Shown piece after piece: positions 17,090 to 25,263 of a stretch of DNA of 64,000 nt. How positions within the stretch are numbered: the first letter of the stretch is position 1; the number at the start of each line of letters is the position of its first letter. The position numbers and the translations under genes were made by a program. The notes beneath the pieces are model-generated. The model was not told the DNA's origin and searched no databases. It saw nothing but the letters and a program-made list of their open reading frames with translations. The DNA comes from Anaerolineales bacterium (lineage in GTDB: Bacteria > Chloroflexota > Anaerolineae > Anaerolineales > Villigracilaceae). Location: contig JABARH010000010.1 of NCBI GenBank assembly GCA_019187665.1, positions 124,001 through 188,000 of the forward strand, in the 5' to 3' direction.

Positions 17090-20000
17090 TCTTCGCCCTT
17101 TCCGTTGGGGTTGGACGATTCCTGCGCCTTTAATCGGATCTGCGTTCCGCGCGCTCCGATGGCCTTGAGTAGTTCGCTGGCTGTGGTGGCAAGGATGCTT
17201 TGTACGTCGGTGGAGCGGCGGATCTTGCTGGTGACCTCATACAACACGCGCTCGCGTTCGGCCTGACGCCGGATCTGTTCCAGCAGACGCGCGTTGGCGA
17301 TGACCGCCGCCAGGCTGCCGGCCAATGTGCCGAGCATTTCTTCATCGTTTTCGGTATAAGCCGCGGCCTGTTCGCTTTCCACGTTTAGCACGCCGAGTAA
17401 TTCGTTGCGATAGAGCAGGGGCAGCGCCAACTCGGAGCGCGTGTTCGAACTGATTTCAATGTAGCGCGGATCAATCTTCACATCGTCCACGCGCAAGGGG
17501 CGGCGATGGGTGGCGACCCAGCCCGTTACGCCCTGATCGAACGATATCTGAGTCTTGCTGGTCTCTTCCGAGTATCCGATGGACGCCTTTGCTTCGAGCC
17601 TGCGCCGTTCGCGGTCGGCGAGCATGATGGAAACACGGTCTCCGCCAAGCGTGACCTGCAGTCCCTTCACGGTCGTTTCAAGCGCCTCCTCCAGGGTCGT
17701 GCCGGAGGCGGCCGTGGTGGTGATGTGATGCAGGAGGCGGTGCTGCGAAAGGTGTTCTTGTGAGTCGGCGAATAGTTCTGTGTTGACCACAGCCACGGCC
17801 AGCTGGTCTGCCAGGATTTCCAGTGTTCGCAGGCTTTCTTCGGTGAACGCGAAGGGGCTGGCGCTTTGCACGTCCAGCGCGCCCAGAACGCGCTCGCCCA
17901 CCTTGAGCGGGATGGCGCATTCCGAACGCGTGTCGGGCAGGATGGGGTTGGCAAAATAGGTGGCGTCTTTCAAGGTGTCGTTTACCATCAGCGTTTCGCC
18001 GCGCCCGGTCACGTAGCCGACGATGGATTTGGAACCGATGCCGAGTTTGTGTCCGAGACGTTTGAGCTGCGCGCCCGCCTCCCCGGTTGCTTCACGAATG
18101 ACGGCGTACTCGCCATGCAGGTCCACCAGGAAGATGCTGGCGTGATAGAAATGGAAGCGCTCCACGATCAGGTTGACGGCGCGCAGGAGCAATTCATCGA
18201 GGTTGAGCGACCCGGAGATATCGCGGGCAATTTCCGCCGCCGTCTGAAGTTGCAGGTTGGTGCGACGGCTTTGTTCGAGCAGGCGCCCGTTGTGGATCAC
18301 GCCAGAGACCTGTTTTGAAACATCCACCATAAAATCGAGGTCATGTTCGCTGAAGCGCTGTTCCTGTTCGCTGTCTTGAATGATGATCGCGCCGATGGGC
18401 TCCTCGCCTACCAGCAATGGCACACCCAGCCAGGACCTGGCCGCCTTTCCCTGTATCTTTGCGCCCAGCGCCTGCGCCTGTCGTTCGGTGTCCTGCACCA
18501 GCATCAGCGGGCGCCGCGTGCGGATCAGGATGGAGGTCAAGCCTTCGCCCAGGGGGAAGGGGGCAATGGAAGTGGTTTTTCCATCCTCGTACAGGTAGGG
18601 GATTTCGATCGTGTTTGTTTTGGATTCGTATAGCGCGACGAAGAAACTGTAGTTGCCAATCACGCGTGCGACCTGTTCCTGCAAGGTCGCGTAGAACGAT
18701 TGGGCGTCCCCGACGGAGGTCACGGCGCGGTTGAGTGTCATCAGGGCGCCCATCTCTTCCATGCGCGCGCGGGTTGTCGTGAGGCTGCCGATGCGCGCCA
18801 GGGCGATGGATAAAACGTCGGAGAGCGCGGTGAAGGAGCGCATGTTCAGGCTGGTGAATGGCTGGCCCGGAATTTCTCCCACCAAAATCAGGCCGATCGC
18901 CCGGTTCTCCGCCGTGACAGGCGCGATCAACCCGCTTTGCGAACCGTTTAGGCGCAGGAGTTGGGTAAGCTGCTGTGGCGCGTTCGTTTCGCGCGCAACG
19001 TCGCCGATCAGGAGCGGGCCGCTGATCTGACTTTGCGCCTCGTGTGGCGCAATGGCGACAGAGTGCGGCAGTTCCGGCGGGATTTCTGTGAATGGATTCG
19101 CAGCGCTGTATATCTCGAATGTATTTTCATGCGCCTTAAGAAGGATGAACGGGTTGCGGGCTTCACGCAATACGCGGGCGGCCGCTTCGAATGCCTCCGG
19201 TTCCGTGCTGGATTGAGCCACGGTCAGCAGGTCGCGATAGAATCGATCGCCACCCGCGAGGGTTCGCGTTTCCTCTTCTTCGGCGGACTTGGTGTTTTGA
19301 ATGGCTGCGGCGATCTGGTTGGCCAGTGTCTGCAAGACCACGAGCATTTCTTCATCGAAGGTGTGCGGCTGGACGCTTTGAACGTCTAGCACGCCCAGCG
19401 CGACGCCGCCTAATATCACGGGGATGCCGGCCTCTGCCTGGGTGAGCGGAAGCAGTTCGTTGCGATAGTGCATCGGGTCCTGTTCCACGCTCGAAGCGAC
19501 ACGCGCGGTTTTGTTGGCGGCCACCCAGCCGACGATGGAAGCCGAACCGACCTGGTGTTGATGCCCGCGTTTGAGCATTTCTTCGGAGGCGGGCCCATGC
19601 GCCGCGCGCAGGGTGGCAAATTTACCCGTCTCGTCGAGTAGAAACACGCCGACGTGATAAAAGCCAAAACGTTCTACAATTAATTGTGCGGTTCTTTGGA
19701 GCAGTTCGTTCAGTTCAAAGGAACTGGTCAGGCTTTGCGCCACTTCGGCGGCAGTGCGGATCTGGCGTGTGCGTTCATCCACCTCTTCTCGCAGGGAGGC
19801 GTACAGGCGGCTGAGTTCGCCAGCCATGGAGTTGAATGAGGCCGCGAGCGAGCCGATCTCATCGTTGCGGTGGATGTCAATGCGTTCCTGTAAATTACCC
19901 TGGGCCAGGCGGCTGGTGGCGTCGGTCAGAGAGAGGAGTGGGCGCGTGATGCGGCTGGTGATCCAGAGCGCGGCAAGGATCGTAGCCAGCGCCAGCCCGC

Positions 20001-20985
20001 CGTAGACGAGAAGCGTGAACGGGACCAGGCTGTTCAATTGACCGAAAACGCTGGTCTGCGGAATTTCGAGGATCAAGCCTGCTTGCAGTTCCTCCATCCA
20101 CGCCACCTGGGCAATAACGGCTTCCCCAGATTCGTTCGGGTAATAGACGGTTGATAATTTGGTTTCGGGAGGGGCATTCTTTAATCCATCCAGCGCCTCG
20201 GTGACGGTTGTGCGTTGTTCGATCGAGGTCGTGAATGGTTCCAGCGTATTCGTGTATGATTCCATGCCGATGAATCCGCCACGCTCGGTGACAAAATACG
20301 CGCGCGCTGTTTCCGGAGCCAACGCGCCGAGCGCTTCGAGAATAGAGATGGCGGTCTGCTGTTCCGAAATGCCAACGATGGTGGCCTGTGAACTCCCGCT
20401 TAGCGGGCGGTGTTGCTCGACGGTGAGCATGGCAAATTCACCGCGAATGAACGGCGAAAAATCATACAAACCGATGGTTTGCGCGCTGGCTGAGCGCAAC
20501 GTTTCGAATAACGAGTTGTCCTTGAGGTTAATTCCCACCCAACCTGGGTCGCTCCCCAGGATGACCTCGCCTTCCGGTAGGAAGATGATGAATTTTGTGA
20601 AGACCGGTTCGGCGCCTTCGCGATTAAGATCGAAGAAGATGGTTTCGATGGTTTGCGCGCTTTCAATGTACAGTGGGTTGTCTTTGTCGAGGCGCAGGAT
20701 GGCATTCATGGCGTTTTGAAAATTGGCCTGCCTGATCGCCCGGTTCAGACGGATCTGCCGGACCTTGATTTGCTTTTCGGTGGTGGCCACCTGACTCGAA
20801 ACGAGATTCTGCATTTGCGATTCGATCTGGTCGCCGAGCAGGGCGCGGGCGCGAGCATAGGCGGTCGCGGCCATGACGGTTAGCGGGATGAACGATAATG
20901 CCGCCAGCGCCCAGATGATCGTGCGCGCCAGGCTGCCGCGCATTAATTTTTGGCGGGGTGCGAGTGGTGACGGAGAGGCGGTCAT
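17086..20985 (-). CDS. Large Cache-like/HAMP sensor with about five GAF domains, no output domain
   Basis: This 1299-residue protein is the largest sensor of the set. A membrane helix (about 20-42), an extracytoplasmic Cache-like region (about 45-330), a second helix (about 335-360) and HAMP (about 360-415) precede a coiled coil. About five GAF-type units follow: near 430-590 (GFYHVGVFLLDE), 610-750 (degenerate), 770-925 (SWLGVPLLVGEEPIG), 935-1085 (FYHASIFLVDLHG; NPILPDTRSECAIPL) and 1095-1250 (NTRSELALPL). It ends in the same GAF-start stub as the other five sensors (RERVLYEVTSKIRRSTDVQS). No kinase, GGDEF, HD-GYP or MCP domain is visible. It lies 7 bp after the receiver gene and overlaps the next sensor by 4 bp. 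Confidence 0.87.
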   Translation of the reverse strand: MTASPSPLAPRQKLMRGSLARTIIWALAALSFIPLTVMAATAYARARALLGDQIESQMQNLVSSQVATTEKQIKVRQIRLNRAIRQANFQNAMNAILRLDKDNPLYIESAQTIETIFFDLNREGAEPVFTKFIIFLPEGEVILGSDPGWVGINLKDNSLFETLRSASAQTIGLYDFSPFIRGEFAMLTVEQHRPLSGSSQATIVGISEQQTAISILEALGALAPETARAYFVTERGGFIGMESYTNTLEPFTTSIEQRTTVTEALDGLKNAPPETKLSTVYYPNESGEAVIAQVAWMEELQAGLILEIPQTSVFGQLNSLVPFTLLVYGGLALATILAALWITSRITRPLLSLTDATSRLAQGNLQERIDIHRNDEIGSLAASFNSMAGELSRLYASLREEVDERTRQIRTAAEVAQSLTSSFELNELLQRTAQLIVERFGFYHVGVFLLDETGKFATLRAAHGPASEEMLKRGHQHQVGSASIVGWVAANKTARVASSVEQDPMHYRNELLPLTQAEAGIPVILGGVALGVLDVQSVQPHTFDEEMLVVLQTLANQIAAAIQNTKSAEEEETRTLAGGDRFYRDLLTVAQSSTEPEAFEAAARVLREARNPFILLKAHENTFEIYSAANPFTEIPPELPHSVAIAPHEAQSQISGPLLIGDVARETNAPQQLTQLLRLNGSQSGLIAPVTAENRAIGLILVGEIPGQPFTSLNMRSFTALSDVLSIALARIGSLTTTRARMEEMGALMTLNRAVTSVGDAQSFYATLQEQVARVIGNYSFFVALYESKTNTIEIPYLYEDGKTTSIAPFPLGEGLTSILIRTRRPLMLVQDTERQAQALGAKIQGKAARSWLGVPLLVGEEPIGAIIIQDSEQEQRFSEHDLDFMVDVSKQVSGVIHNGRLLEQSRRTNLQLQTAAEIARDISGSLNLDELLLRAVNLIVERFHFYHASIFLVDLHGEYAVIREATGEAGAQLKRLGHKLGIGSKSIVGYVTGRGETLMVNDTLKDATYFANPILPDTRSECAIPLKVGERVLGALDVQSASPFAFTEESLRTLEILADQLAVAVVNTELFADSQEHLSQHRLLHHITTTAASGTTLEEALETTVKGLQVTLGGDRVSIMLADRERRRLEAKASIGYSEETSKTQISFDQGVTGWVATHRRPLRVDDVKIDPRYIEISSNTRSELALPLLYRNELLGVLNVESEQAAAYTENDEEMLGTLAGSLAAVIANARLLEQIRRQAERERVLYEVTSKIRRSTDVQSILATTASELLKAIGARGTQIRLKAQESSNPNGKGEE

Positions 20986-20992
20986 GGCTGGG

Positions 20993-21439
20993 TTATGTGT
21001 ACTCCCAGACTTTGTCGCCGCTCAAAATACGGCGGATCTGCTCCGGGAAGCGATCGGGGTCGAGCGGTTTGCCGAGGAATCCGTCGAAGCCAGATTCGCG
21101 GGCCTTACGCATTTGATCCTCGCTTGCTTCTGCCGTGACCGCGATGATCGGAATGTCTTTCAGGTGTTCCGCAGTGCGGATCTTTTTGAGCGCGCCATAC
21201 CCATCCTCGTAGGGCAGGCGGATATCCATGAGGATCAGATCAAGACGGGACAGAGTGTCGGCATATTCGACCACCTCGTAGCCGGACGTTTTCCATTCGC
21301 AGTGAATGCCAAGATAGCCCAACATGCGCGCGATCAACACAAAATTGGAAACGTTATCCTCCACGACAAGGACGGTGGTCTCCTTGGGAATCTGCGCTTT
21401 GCGGCTGGGGTGGGTCTCGGTGGGAATGGGATCGGTCAT
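20993..21439 (-). CDS. Stand-alone CheY-like receiver protein
   Basis: The protein has 148 residues and is a single receiver domain after a short polar N-terminus. Acidic residues E27/D28 are in VVEDN, the phospho-acceptor is D72 in LILMDIRLP, T102 is in AVTAEA, and K124 is in LGKPLD. It has no DNA-binding or enzymatic output, so like CheY it should act by binding a partner or as a shuttle in a phosphorelay. It overlaps the preceding receiver gene by 4 bp and precedes the largest sensor by 7 bp. Its probable phosphodonor is the hybrid kinase encoded at the far end of the operon. Confidence 0.92.
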   Translation of the reverse strand: MTDPIPTETHPSRKAQIPKETTVLVVEDNVSNFVLIARMLGYLGIHCEWKTSGYEVVEYADTLSRLDLILMDIRLPYEDGYGALKKIRTAEHLKDIPIIAVTAEASEDQMRKARESGFDGFLGKPLDPDRFPEQIRRILSGDKVWEYT

Positions 21440-21816
21440 TGTTGTTTCCTTGCCATAAAACGTTCGATCTGCTGGGAGAGAAGGTCAATGTCAATCGGTT
21501 TTTGGATATAGCCATCCGCGCCCGCCTTGAGCGATTTTTCGCGGTCGCCGCGCATCACGTTGGCGGTGACGGCGATAATTGGCAGGGTTTCGAAGCCGGG
21601 CGTTTTTCGAATGCGGGCGGTCAGGGCATAGCCGTCCATATCCGGCATGTTGATGTCCATCAGGATCAGGTCTGGCACAAGGGACTGGATTTTTTCCAGC
21701 GCATCATGCGCGGTGTGCGCTTCGACCACTTCGTAGCCCTCCGCCATCAATACGCGGCGAATCAACATGCGGTTATCCGGGTTGTCTTCGACGTAGAGAA
21801 TCTTTTTTCCAGGCAT
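21436..21816 (-). CDS. Stand-alone CheY/DivK-like receiver protein, first gene of the signalling operon
   Basis: The protein has 126 residues. It is a minimal receiver: E10/D11 in YVEDN, phospho-acceptor D54 in LILMDINMPDMDG, T84 in AVTANV, and K106 in IQKPID. The short linker-free form and the VEDNPDN motif resemble DivK-type single-domain regulators. It is the first gene of the 21.5-kb operon; the start at 21816 is preceded by CTGGAG as a ribosome-binding site. The second receiver gene starts within its stop codon (ATGA). Confidence 0.92.
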   Translation of the reverse strand: MPGKKILYVEDNPDNRMLIRRVLMAEGYEVVEAHTAHDALEKIQSLVPDLILMDINMPDMDGYALTARIRKTPGFETLPIIAVTANVMRGDREKSLKAGADGYIQKPIDIDLLSQQIERFMARKQQ

Positions 21817-21884
21817 GATAACTCCAGCGTGATTTTAATGGTTGACCCGTATCCTTTCATAACAGCACCCTTGCAAATCCATGA

Positions 21885-21898
21885 CAACATGAATGTTG
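21885..21898. promoter_or_regulatory. Perfect inverted repeat CAACAT-GA-ATGTTG upstream of the signalling operon
   Basis: The 118-bp spacer 21817-21934 between the tRNA terminator and the first receiver gene should contain the operon promoter. It holds this palindrome with 6-bp arms and a 2-bp centre, about 70 bp before the start codon. The size and symmetry would suit a dimeric regulator. I could not identify convincing -35/-10 boxes in the spacer. Function is inferred only. Confidence 0.3.
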
Positions 21899-21934
21899 AA
21901 CATGCCTTTCGTATCTGCAAGGCGCCGCGTTCCG

Positions 21935-21967
21935 AAAAAAGAATACGCCGAGAATTAAATCTCGGCG
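21935..21967 (-). terminator. Rho-independent terminator of the tRNA-Gly transcript
   Basis: Read on the minus strand, CGCCGAG (21967-61 side) pairs perfectly with CTCGGCG across an 8-base AT-rich loop, followed by TATTCTTTTTT. It starts 4 bp after the tRNA 3' end and separates the tRNA from the signalling operon. Confidence 0.85.
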
Positions 21968-21971
21968 TTAG

Positions 21972-22043
21972 AGCGGGTGATGGGACTCGAACCCACGATA
22001 TTTTGCTTGGGAAGCAAACGTTCTACCACTGAACTACACCCGC
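21972..22043 (-). tRNA. tRNA-Gly(CCC)
   Basis: The minus strand folds as a full cloverleaf: 7-bp acceptor GCGGGTG/CACCCGC, D-arm GTTC/GAAC, anticodon arm TTTGC/GCAAA with loop TTCCCAA (anticodon CCC, reading GGG), a 5-base variable loop, and a T-arm GTGGG/CCCAT with loop TTCGAGT. The discriminator is T and the CCA end is not encoded. A consensus promoter lies immediately upstream and a terminator immediately downstream, so it is a single-gene transcription unit. Confidence 0.95.
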
Positions 22044-22048
22044 GTACA

Positions 22049-22084
22049 GTGGGGCATTATAGTCAGCGGGGGAGGGAGTGTCAA
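22049..22084 (-). promoter_or_regulatory. Consensus housekeeping promoter of the tRNA gene
   Basis: On the minus strand TTGACA (22084-22079), exactly 17 bp, then TATAAT (22061-22056). Both hexamers match the sigma-70-type consensus perfectly. The predicted start near 22049 leaves a leader of about 6 bases before the tRNA. It is a useful reference for judging weaker promoters in this genome. Confidence 0.9.
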
Positions 22085-22095
22085 GCGGATGAAAT

Positions 22096-22974
22096 TTAAG
22101 CGCGCCATTCCATGTGACGGCGTAGAACCCGCCGCGCCGCGTCATGGACCGTATCGAGGACGCGCGGCTGCGCGCCTTCGATGACTTCGCCGAAGGTGAC
22201 GCGCGGCGTGAGATTGTATGTTTCGCGCCCGCTTAAAATCTGGCGGGCGATCTGGGTCAGGAAGGCGATGCGCTGCCGGTCGGGGCGGAGTTTGCGCAGG
22301 CGCGTGAGCGGGTTTTTCAACGCGGCGCGCGCGATCACGCCGCCGACCATGGTCACCAGGACGCGCGTCTGCGGGACATGTTGCAGGAAAATTTCGAGGC
22401 TGCGCGACCAGCGATCGAATTCGATGTCAGGTTCCGGCATCGAGTCGGGATCGGGTTCGATGCCGCCGCGCGCAAAGATCAGCAGGGCGCCGCCCGCTTT
22501 GAGGTGCCGCAGCGATTCGCGCACAGCGCGCATTCGCCCATTGGTCTGATCCGACGCGGGCGCGTAGATCGCGTGCTCGCTGACGTGTGGAAGATTTTCA
22601 AAAAATGGGATATCGCCGATGATGACCTTGTAGTCCGGGCGCGGGATGTGCGCGCTGATCACGATCGAGTCTATCCCGGCAGGATGATTGGAGGCGATCA
22701 CTAGCGGGCCCGCTGGCGGGATGTTTTCCTCGCCGCGCGCCGAGTGGTTCTTTGCAAAACGCGGTAACAGCCAGCGTGAGCCGCCTCGCAGCCCGCCTTT
22801 CTGTACTTCGCGGTCCAGGCCGAGGCCAAGCTCGGCCACTCGCCGCGCCGCGCGTCCGAACAGCCAGCGAACGATCTGTTGCGCGCTGTTTGTCTGCGGC
22901 AAGGCAAAGGCTTTGGTGATATCGAAGATCAACGCGTCGTACAGTGTTTGAAGGGTCGGTTCTGCTGTGGGCAT
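22096..22974 (-). CDS. PlsC-like glycerolipid acyltransferase family protein
   Basis: The protein has 292 residues. The catalytic HX4D box of glycerolipid acyltransferases is present as NHPAGID (H97, D102), about where it lies in PlsC relatives. Downstream blocks (about 118-126 IIGDIPFF; about 163-172 ALLIFARGGIEPD) match the acceptor-binding and EGT-like regions in position, though the classical EGTR sequence is replaced by ARGGIE. These enzymes transfer fatty acyl chains in membrane phospholipid synthesis; the exact acceptor is unknown. The start at 22974 has a strong ribosome-binding site (AAAAGGAGAGCGAC before ATG) and a TACACT -10-like box at 22998-22993. It is divergent from the AlkZ-like gene. 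Confidence 0.78.
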   Translation of the reverse strand: MPTAEPTLQTLYDALIFDITKAFALPQTNSAQQIVRWLFGRAARRVAELGLGLDREVQKGGLRGGSRWLLPRFAKNHSARGEENIPPAGPLVIASNHPAGIDSIVISAHIPRPDYKVIIGDIPFFENLPHVSEHAIYAPASDQTNGRMRAVRESLRHLKAGGALLIFARGGIEPDPDSMPEPDIEFDRWSRSLEIFLQHVPQTRVLVTMVGGVIARAALKNPLTRLRKLRPDRQRIAFLTQIARQILSGRETYNLTPRVTFGEVIEGAQPRVLDTVHDAARRVLRRHMEWRA

Positions 22975-23030
22975 GTCGCTCTCCTTTTAAAAAGTGTAGC
23001 ACGATTTTGATTTTGGAATAGAATCGACTC
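22975..23030. promoter_or_regulatory. Compact divergent promoter region
   Basis: This 56-bp spacer serves two divergent genes. On the plus strand TAGAAT (23019-23024) ends 6 bases before the ATG at 23031, so the predicted start of transcription coincides with the start codon and the mRNA would be leaderless. On the minus strand TACACT (22998-22993) precedes a Shine-Dalgarno-led start. Neither has a good -35 box. Confidence 0.45.
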
Positions 23031-23894
23031 ATGCCCAGCCTCAACCTGAAAAAACTGCATTTGTATCGCGCGCGCGCCTTCCACCTATCTCCGCAAAAAT
23101 CGCTGGCGACTCCGGCGCAGGCGCGCCGCTTCGTGGACGCGCGCGGGTTCATTTTCTTCTGGCCGATCAGCGGCGTGGACCTGCCCTCGCTGTGGACAGC
23201 GGTAGCCGGTGACCGCCCTGTGGCGGACGCGCACGATGATCCGGCTCATATCACATGGAGATGGAAGGATCATGCGCTCGACAAGAAGATCTGGTATTAC
23301 GGAAAGATCCTGCGCCGCAAGGCGACCCTGCTCTCGCTGGAGGTCGCACCATACTTTTATGCCCTCTCTGAAAATTACGGTTCGCCGAAAGAAGATTATC
23401 TGATCGCCTATCAGGAGGGGCGACTTACACAATCCGCGAAACAGATTTATGAAACACTGCTCGACAAGGGAGCGCTCAACTCCATTGACTTGCGCCGCCT
23501 CGCAAAATTAGCGAATGCAAAAGAGTCTGAATTCAACAAGGCGCTGGAGCAGCTGCAGGCCGATTTCAAGATTCTCCCGGTCGGCGTGGCGGAAGCGGGT
23601 GCATGGAGATATTCTCACATCTACGAGATTGTCACGCGCCATTTTCCAGACTTGCCCGAACAAGCGCGTGCCATCAGCGAATCGCAGGCGCGGATGAAAT
23701 TGCTGGAGCGCTATTTCACCTCGGTTGGCGCGGCGCAACTGCGGGCCGCGGTCAAACTCTTTGGCTGGGAAAAAGAGGTCGTCGTACGGGCGGCCAGGAA
23801 TCTGATCGGGCAGAATGTCATCGTGAAGACTGAACATCCAAAACAGGCGGGAGAGTGGCTGGCGTTGAAAGGGCTGGTTGACCAAGCGTCTTGA
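23031..23894 (+). CDS. AlkZ-related winged-helix protein
   Basis: The protein has 287 residues. The sequence resembles the winged-helix AlkZ/YcaQ-type proteins (HTH_42 family), DNA glycosylases that excise bulky alkylated bases and unhook interstrand crosslinks. ARRFVDARGFIFFWPI matches the conserved first helices, and RLTQSAKQIYETLLDKGALN a winged-helix unit. It is shorter than AlkZ (about 400 residues), and I could not identify the catalytic QxQ-type motif with confidence, so catalytic activity is uncertain. It is probably transcribed as a leaderless mRNA. The downstream LiaI-like genes have their own ribosome-binding site after 66 bp. Confidence 0.6.
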   Translation: MPSLNLKKLHLYRARAFHLSPQKSLATPAQARRFVDARGFIFFWPISGVDLPSLWTAVAGDRPVADAHDDPAHITWRWKDHALDKKIWYYGKILRRKATLLSLEVAPYFYALSENYGSPKEDYLIAYQEGRLTQSAKQIYETLLDKGALNSIDLRRLAKLANAKESEFNKALEQLQADFKILPVGVAEAGAWRYSHIYEIVTRHFPDLPEQARAISESQARMKLLERYFTSVGAAQLRAAVKLFGWEKEVVVRAARNLIGQNVIVKTEHPKQAGEWLALKGLVDQAS

Positions 23895-23960
23895 AACTTT
23901 CCCCGGGGCGTTGCGTACATAAATTGTTTTTTGACATCCTGCCTGTTCAAGGAGAATATC

Positions 23961-24503
23961 ATGACAAGACAAGGTCGCTCGCAATTGGTTCTGGGAATCA
24001 TCCTGATTTTACTCGGAGCCTGGTTCGTTGCCACAAAGACCATCCCCTCGCTGGGCGAATTTGCCGACACTTATTTTCAAGGCCCCTTCATTTTGATGTG
24101 GATCGGCGCTGGCCTGCTTGTGCTGGGACTGTTGACCGGTAATCCCGGCATGGCGGTTCCGGCCGCCATTGTGGCGGGCGTGGGTGGGATCATTTGGTAC
24201 AACACAACCTATGCCGCCGACGGCCAAAGCGCGTGGGCCTACATGTGGACGCTCATCCCCGGCTTCGTCGGCATCGGCTCGATTATCAGCGGCCTGCTTG
24301 GCGACAACCCCCGCCAGAACATTTCGCGCGGACTGAATTCCATGGTTGTCAGCGCGACGCTGTTTCTCATCTTCGCCGCCATCTTTGGCGGCTTGAATAT
24401 TTTGGGCAAGTATGGCCCCGCCATTTTACTCATCCTGCTTGGCTTGTGGCTGCTTGGCCGCTCCGTCTGGAAATCCTTTCGCGGAGGAGGCGCTGATGCG
24501 TAA
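23961..24503 (+). CDS. LiaI/DUF5668-like small integral membrane protein
   Basis: The protein has 180 residues with about five hydrophobic helices. The repeated pattern LILLGAWFV...WIGAGLLVLGLL and ILLILLGLWLLGRSVW is that of LiaI-LiaF-like transmembrane proteins linked to cell-envelope stress. The start at 23961 is preferred over an upstream ATG because AAGGAG lies 6 bases before it. The stop overlaps the next start by 8 bp. It is the first of three co-directional genes of the same type; biochemical function is unknown. Confidence 0.65.
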   Translation: MTRQGRSQLVLGIILILLGAWFVATKTIPSLGEFADTYFQGPFILMWIGAGLLVLGLLTGNPGMAVPAAIVAGVGGIIWYNTTYAADGQSAWAYMWTLIPGFVGIGSIISGLLGDNPRQNISRGLNSMVVSATLFLIFAAIFGGLNILGKYGPAILLILLGLWLLGRSVWKSFRGGGADA

Positions 24504-25254
24504 TGGGTCTCTCTTTTGGGGCGCCGTTCTCATCCTGCTCGGCGTGTTGATGCTGCTCGGCGCGATGGAATATTTCTGGCCGGTCACGTTAATTCTCGTC
24601 GGCGGCTGGATCCTGGCCGGGGCCTATTTTCGCACATCCGCCAAAAGCGAATCTGTCTCTGTGGCGCTGAATGGCGCGCGCGAGGTGGCGCTGAAACTCA
24701 ATCACGGCGCGGGACGCTTAAAGGTGACCGGCGGCGCGTCGGCGGGCAAGGCGCTCGAAGGCGAATGCACCGAAGGCATCCGTGTGGATTCGCAGCGGTC
24801 GGGCGAACGACTCGCTGTTCGCGTGGGCGCCGACACGGGAATGCTTTCCTTCCTCGGAAACTCACGCGGACTGAATTGGAATCTGCGCCTGTCGAACGAA
24901 GTTCCCTTCACGCTGGAACTCGAAACGGGCGCCAACCAATCGCTGGTGGACTTGTGCGACGTGGGCGTCACCCGTCTCAACGTCCAGACCGGTGTGAGCG
25001 CGACAGAGATCACGCTGCCTGCCCGTGGCCACGTCACCGCGGAGGCGCATGTCGGCGCGGCGGACCTAAAGTTGCGCGTGCCGCCGGGCGTGGCCGGGCG
25101 AATCCGTTCACAGTCCGGCCTGGCCGAAATTGATGTGGACCGGGCGCGCTTCCCATATTTGAACGGGGTGTACGAGTCGCCCGACTTTGGCGCGAATCCC
25201 AACCGGGCCGACATTACCATCGAAGCCGGTGTGGGCAAGGTTTCGATCTGGTAA
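24496..25254 (+). CDS. LiaF-like membrane protein with a toastrack-type beta domain
   Basis: The protein has 252 residues. Two hydrophobic helices (about 5-45; LFWGAVLILLGVLMLLGAM, FWPVTLILVGGWILAGAYF) are followed by a soluble domain of about 200 residues rich in short beta strands with repeated patterns (RLKVTGG, RLAVRVGA, SLVDLCDVGVTRLNVQTGVS, VGAADLKLRVPPG, EAGVGKVSIW). This periodic beta structure fits the DUF4097/LiaF C-terminal fold known from envelope-stress proteins that inhibit LiaRS-type systems. The start overlaps the previous gene by 8 bp behind GGAGGAGG. No histidine kinase lies next to it, so the signalling partner is not obvious. Confidence 0.65.
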   Translation: MRNGSLFWGAVLILLGVLMLLGAMEYFWPVTLILVGGWILAGAYFRTSAKSESVSVALNGAREVALKLNHGAGRLKVTGGASAGKALEGECTEGIRVDSQRSGERLAVRVGADTGMLSFLGNSRGLNWNLRLSNEVPFTLELETGANQSLVDLCDVGVTRLNVQTGVSATEITLPARGHVTAEAHVGAADLKLRVPPGVAGRIRSQSGLAEIDVDRARFPYLNGVYESPDFGANPNRADITIEAGVGKVSIW

Positions 25255-25263
25255 GGAGTTGAC

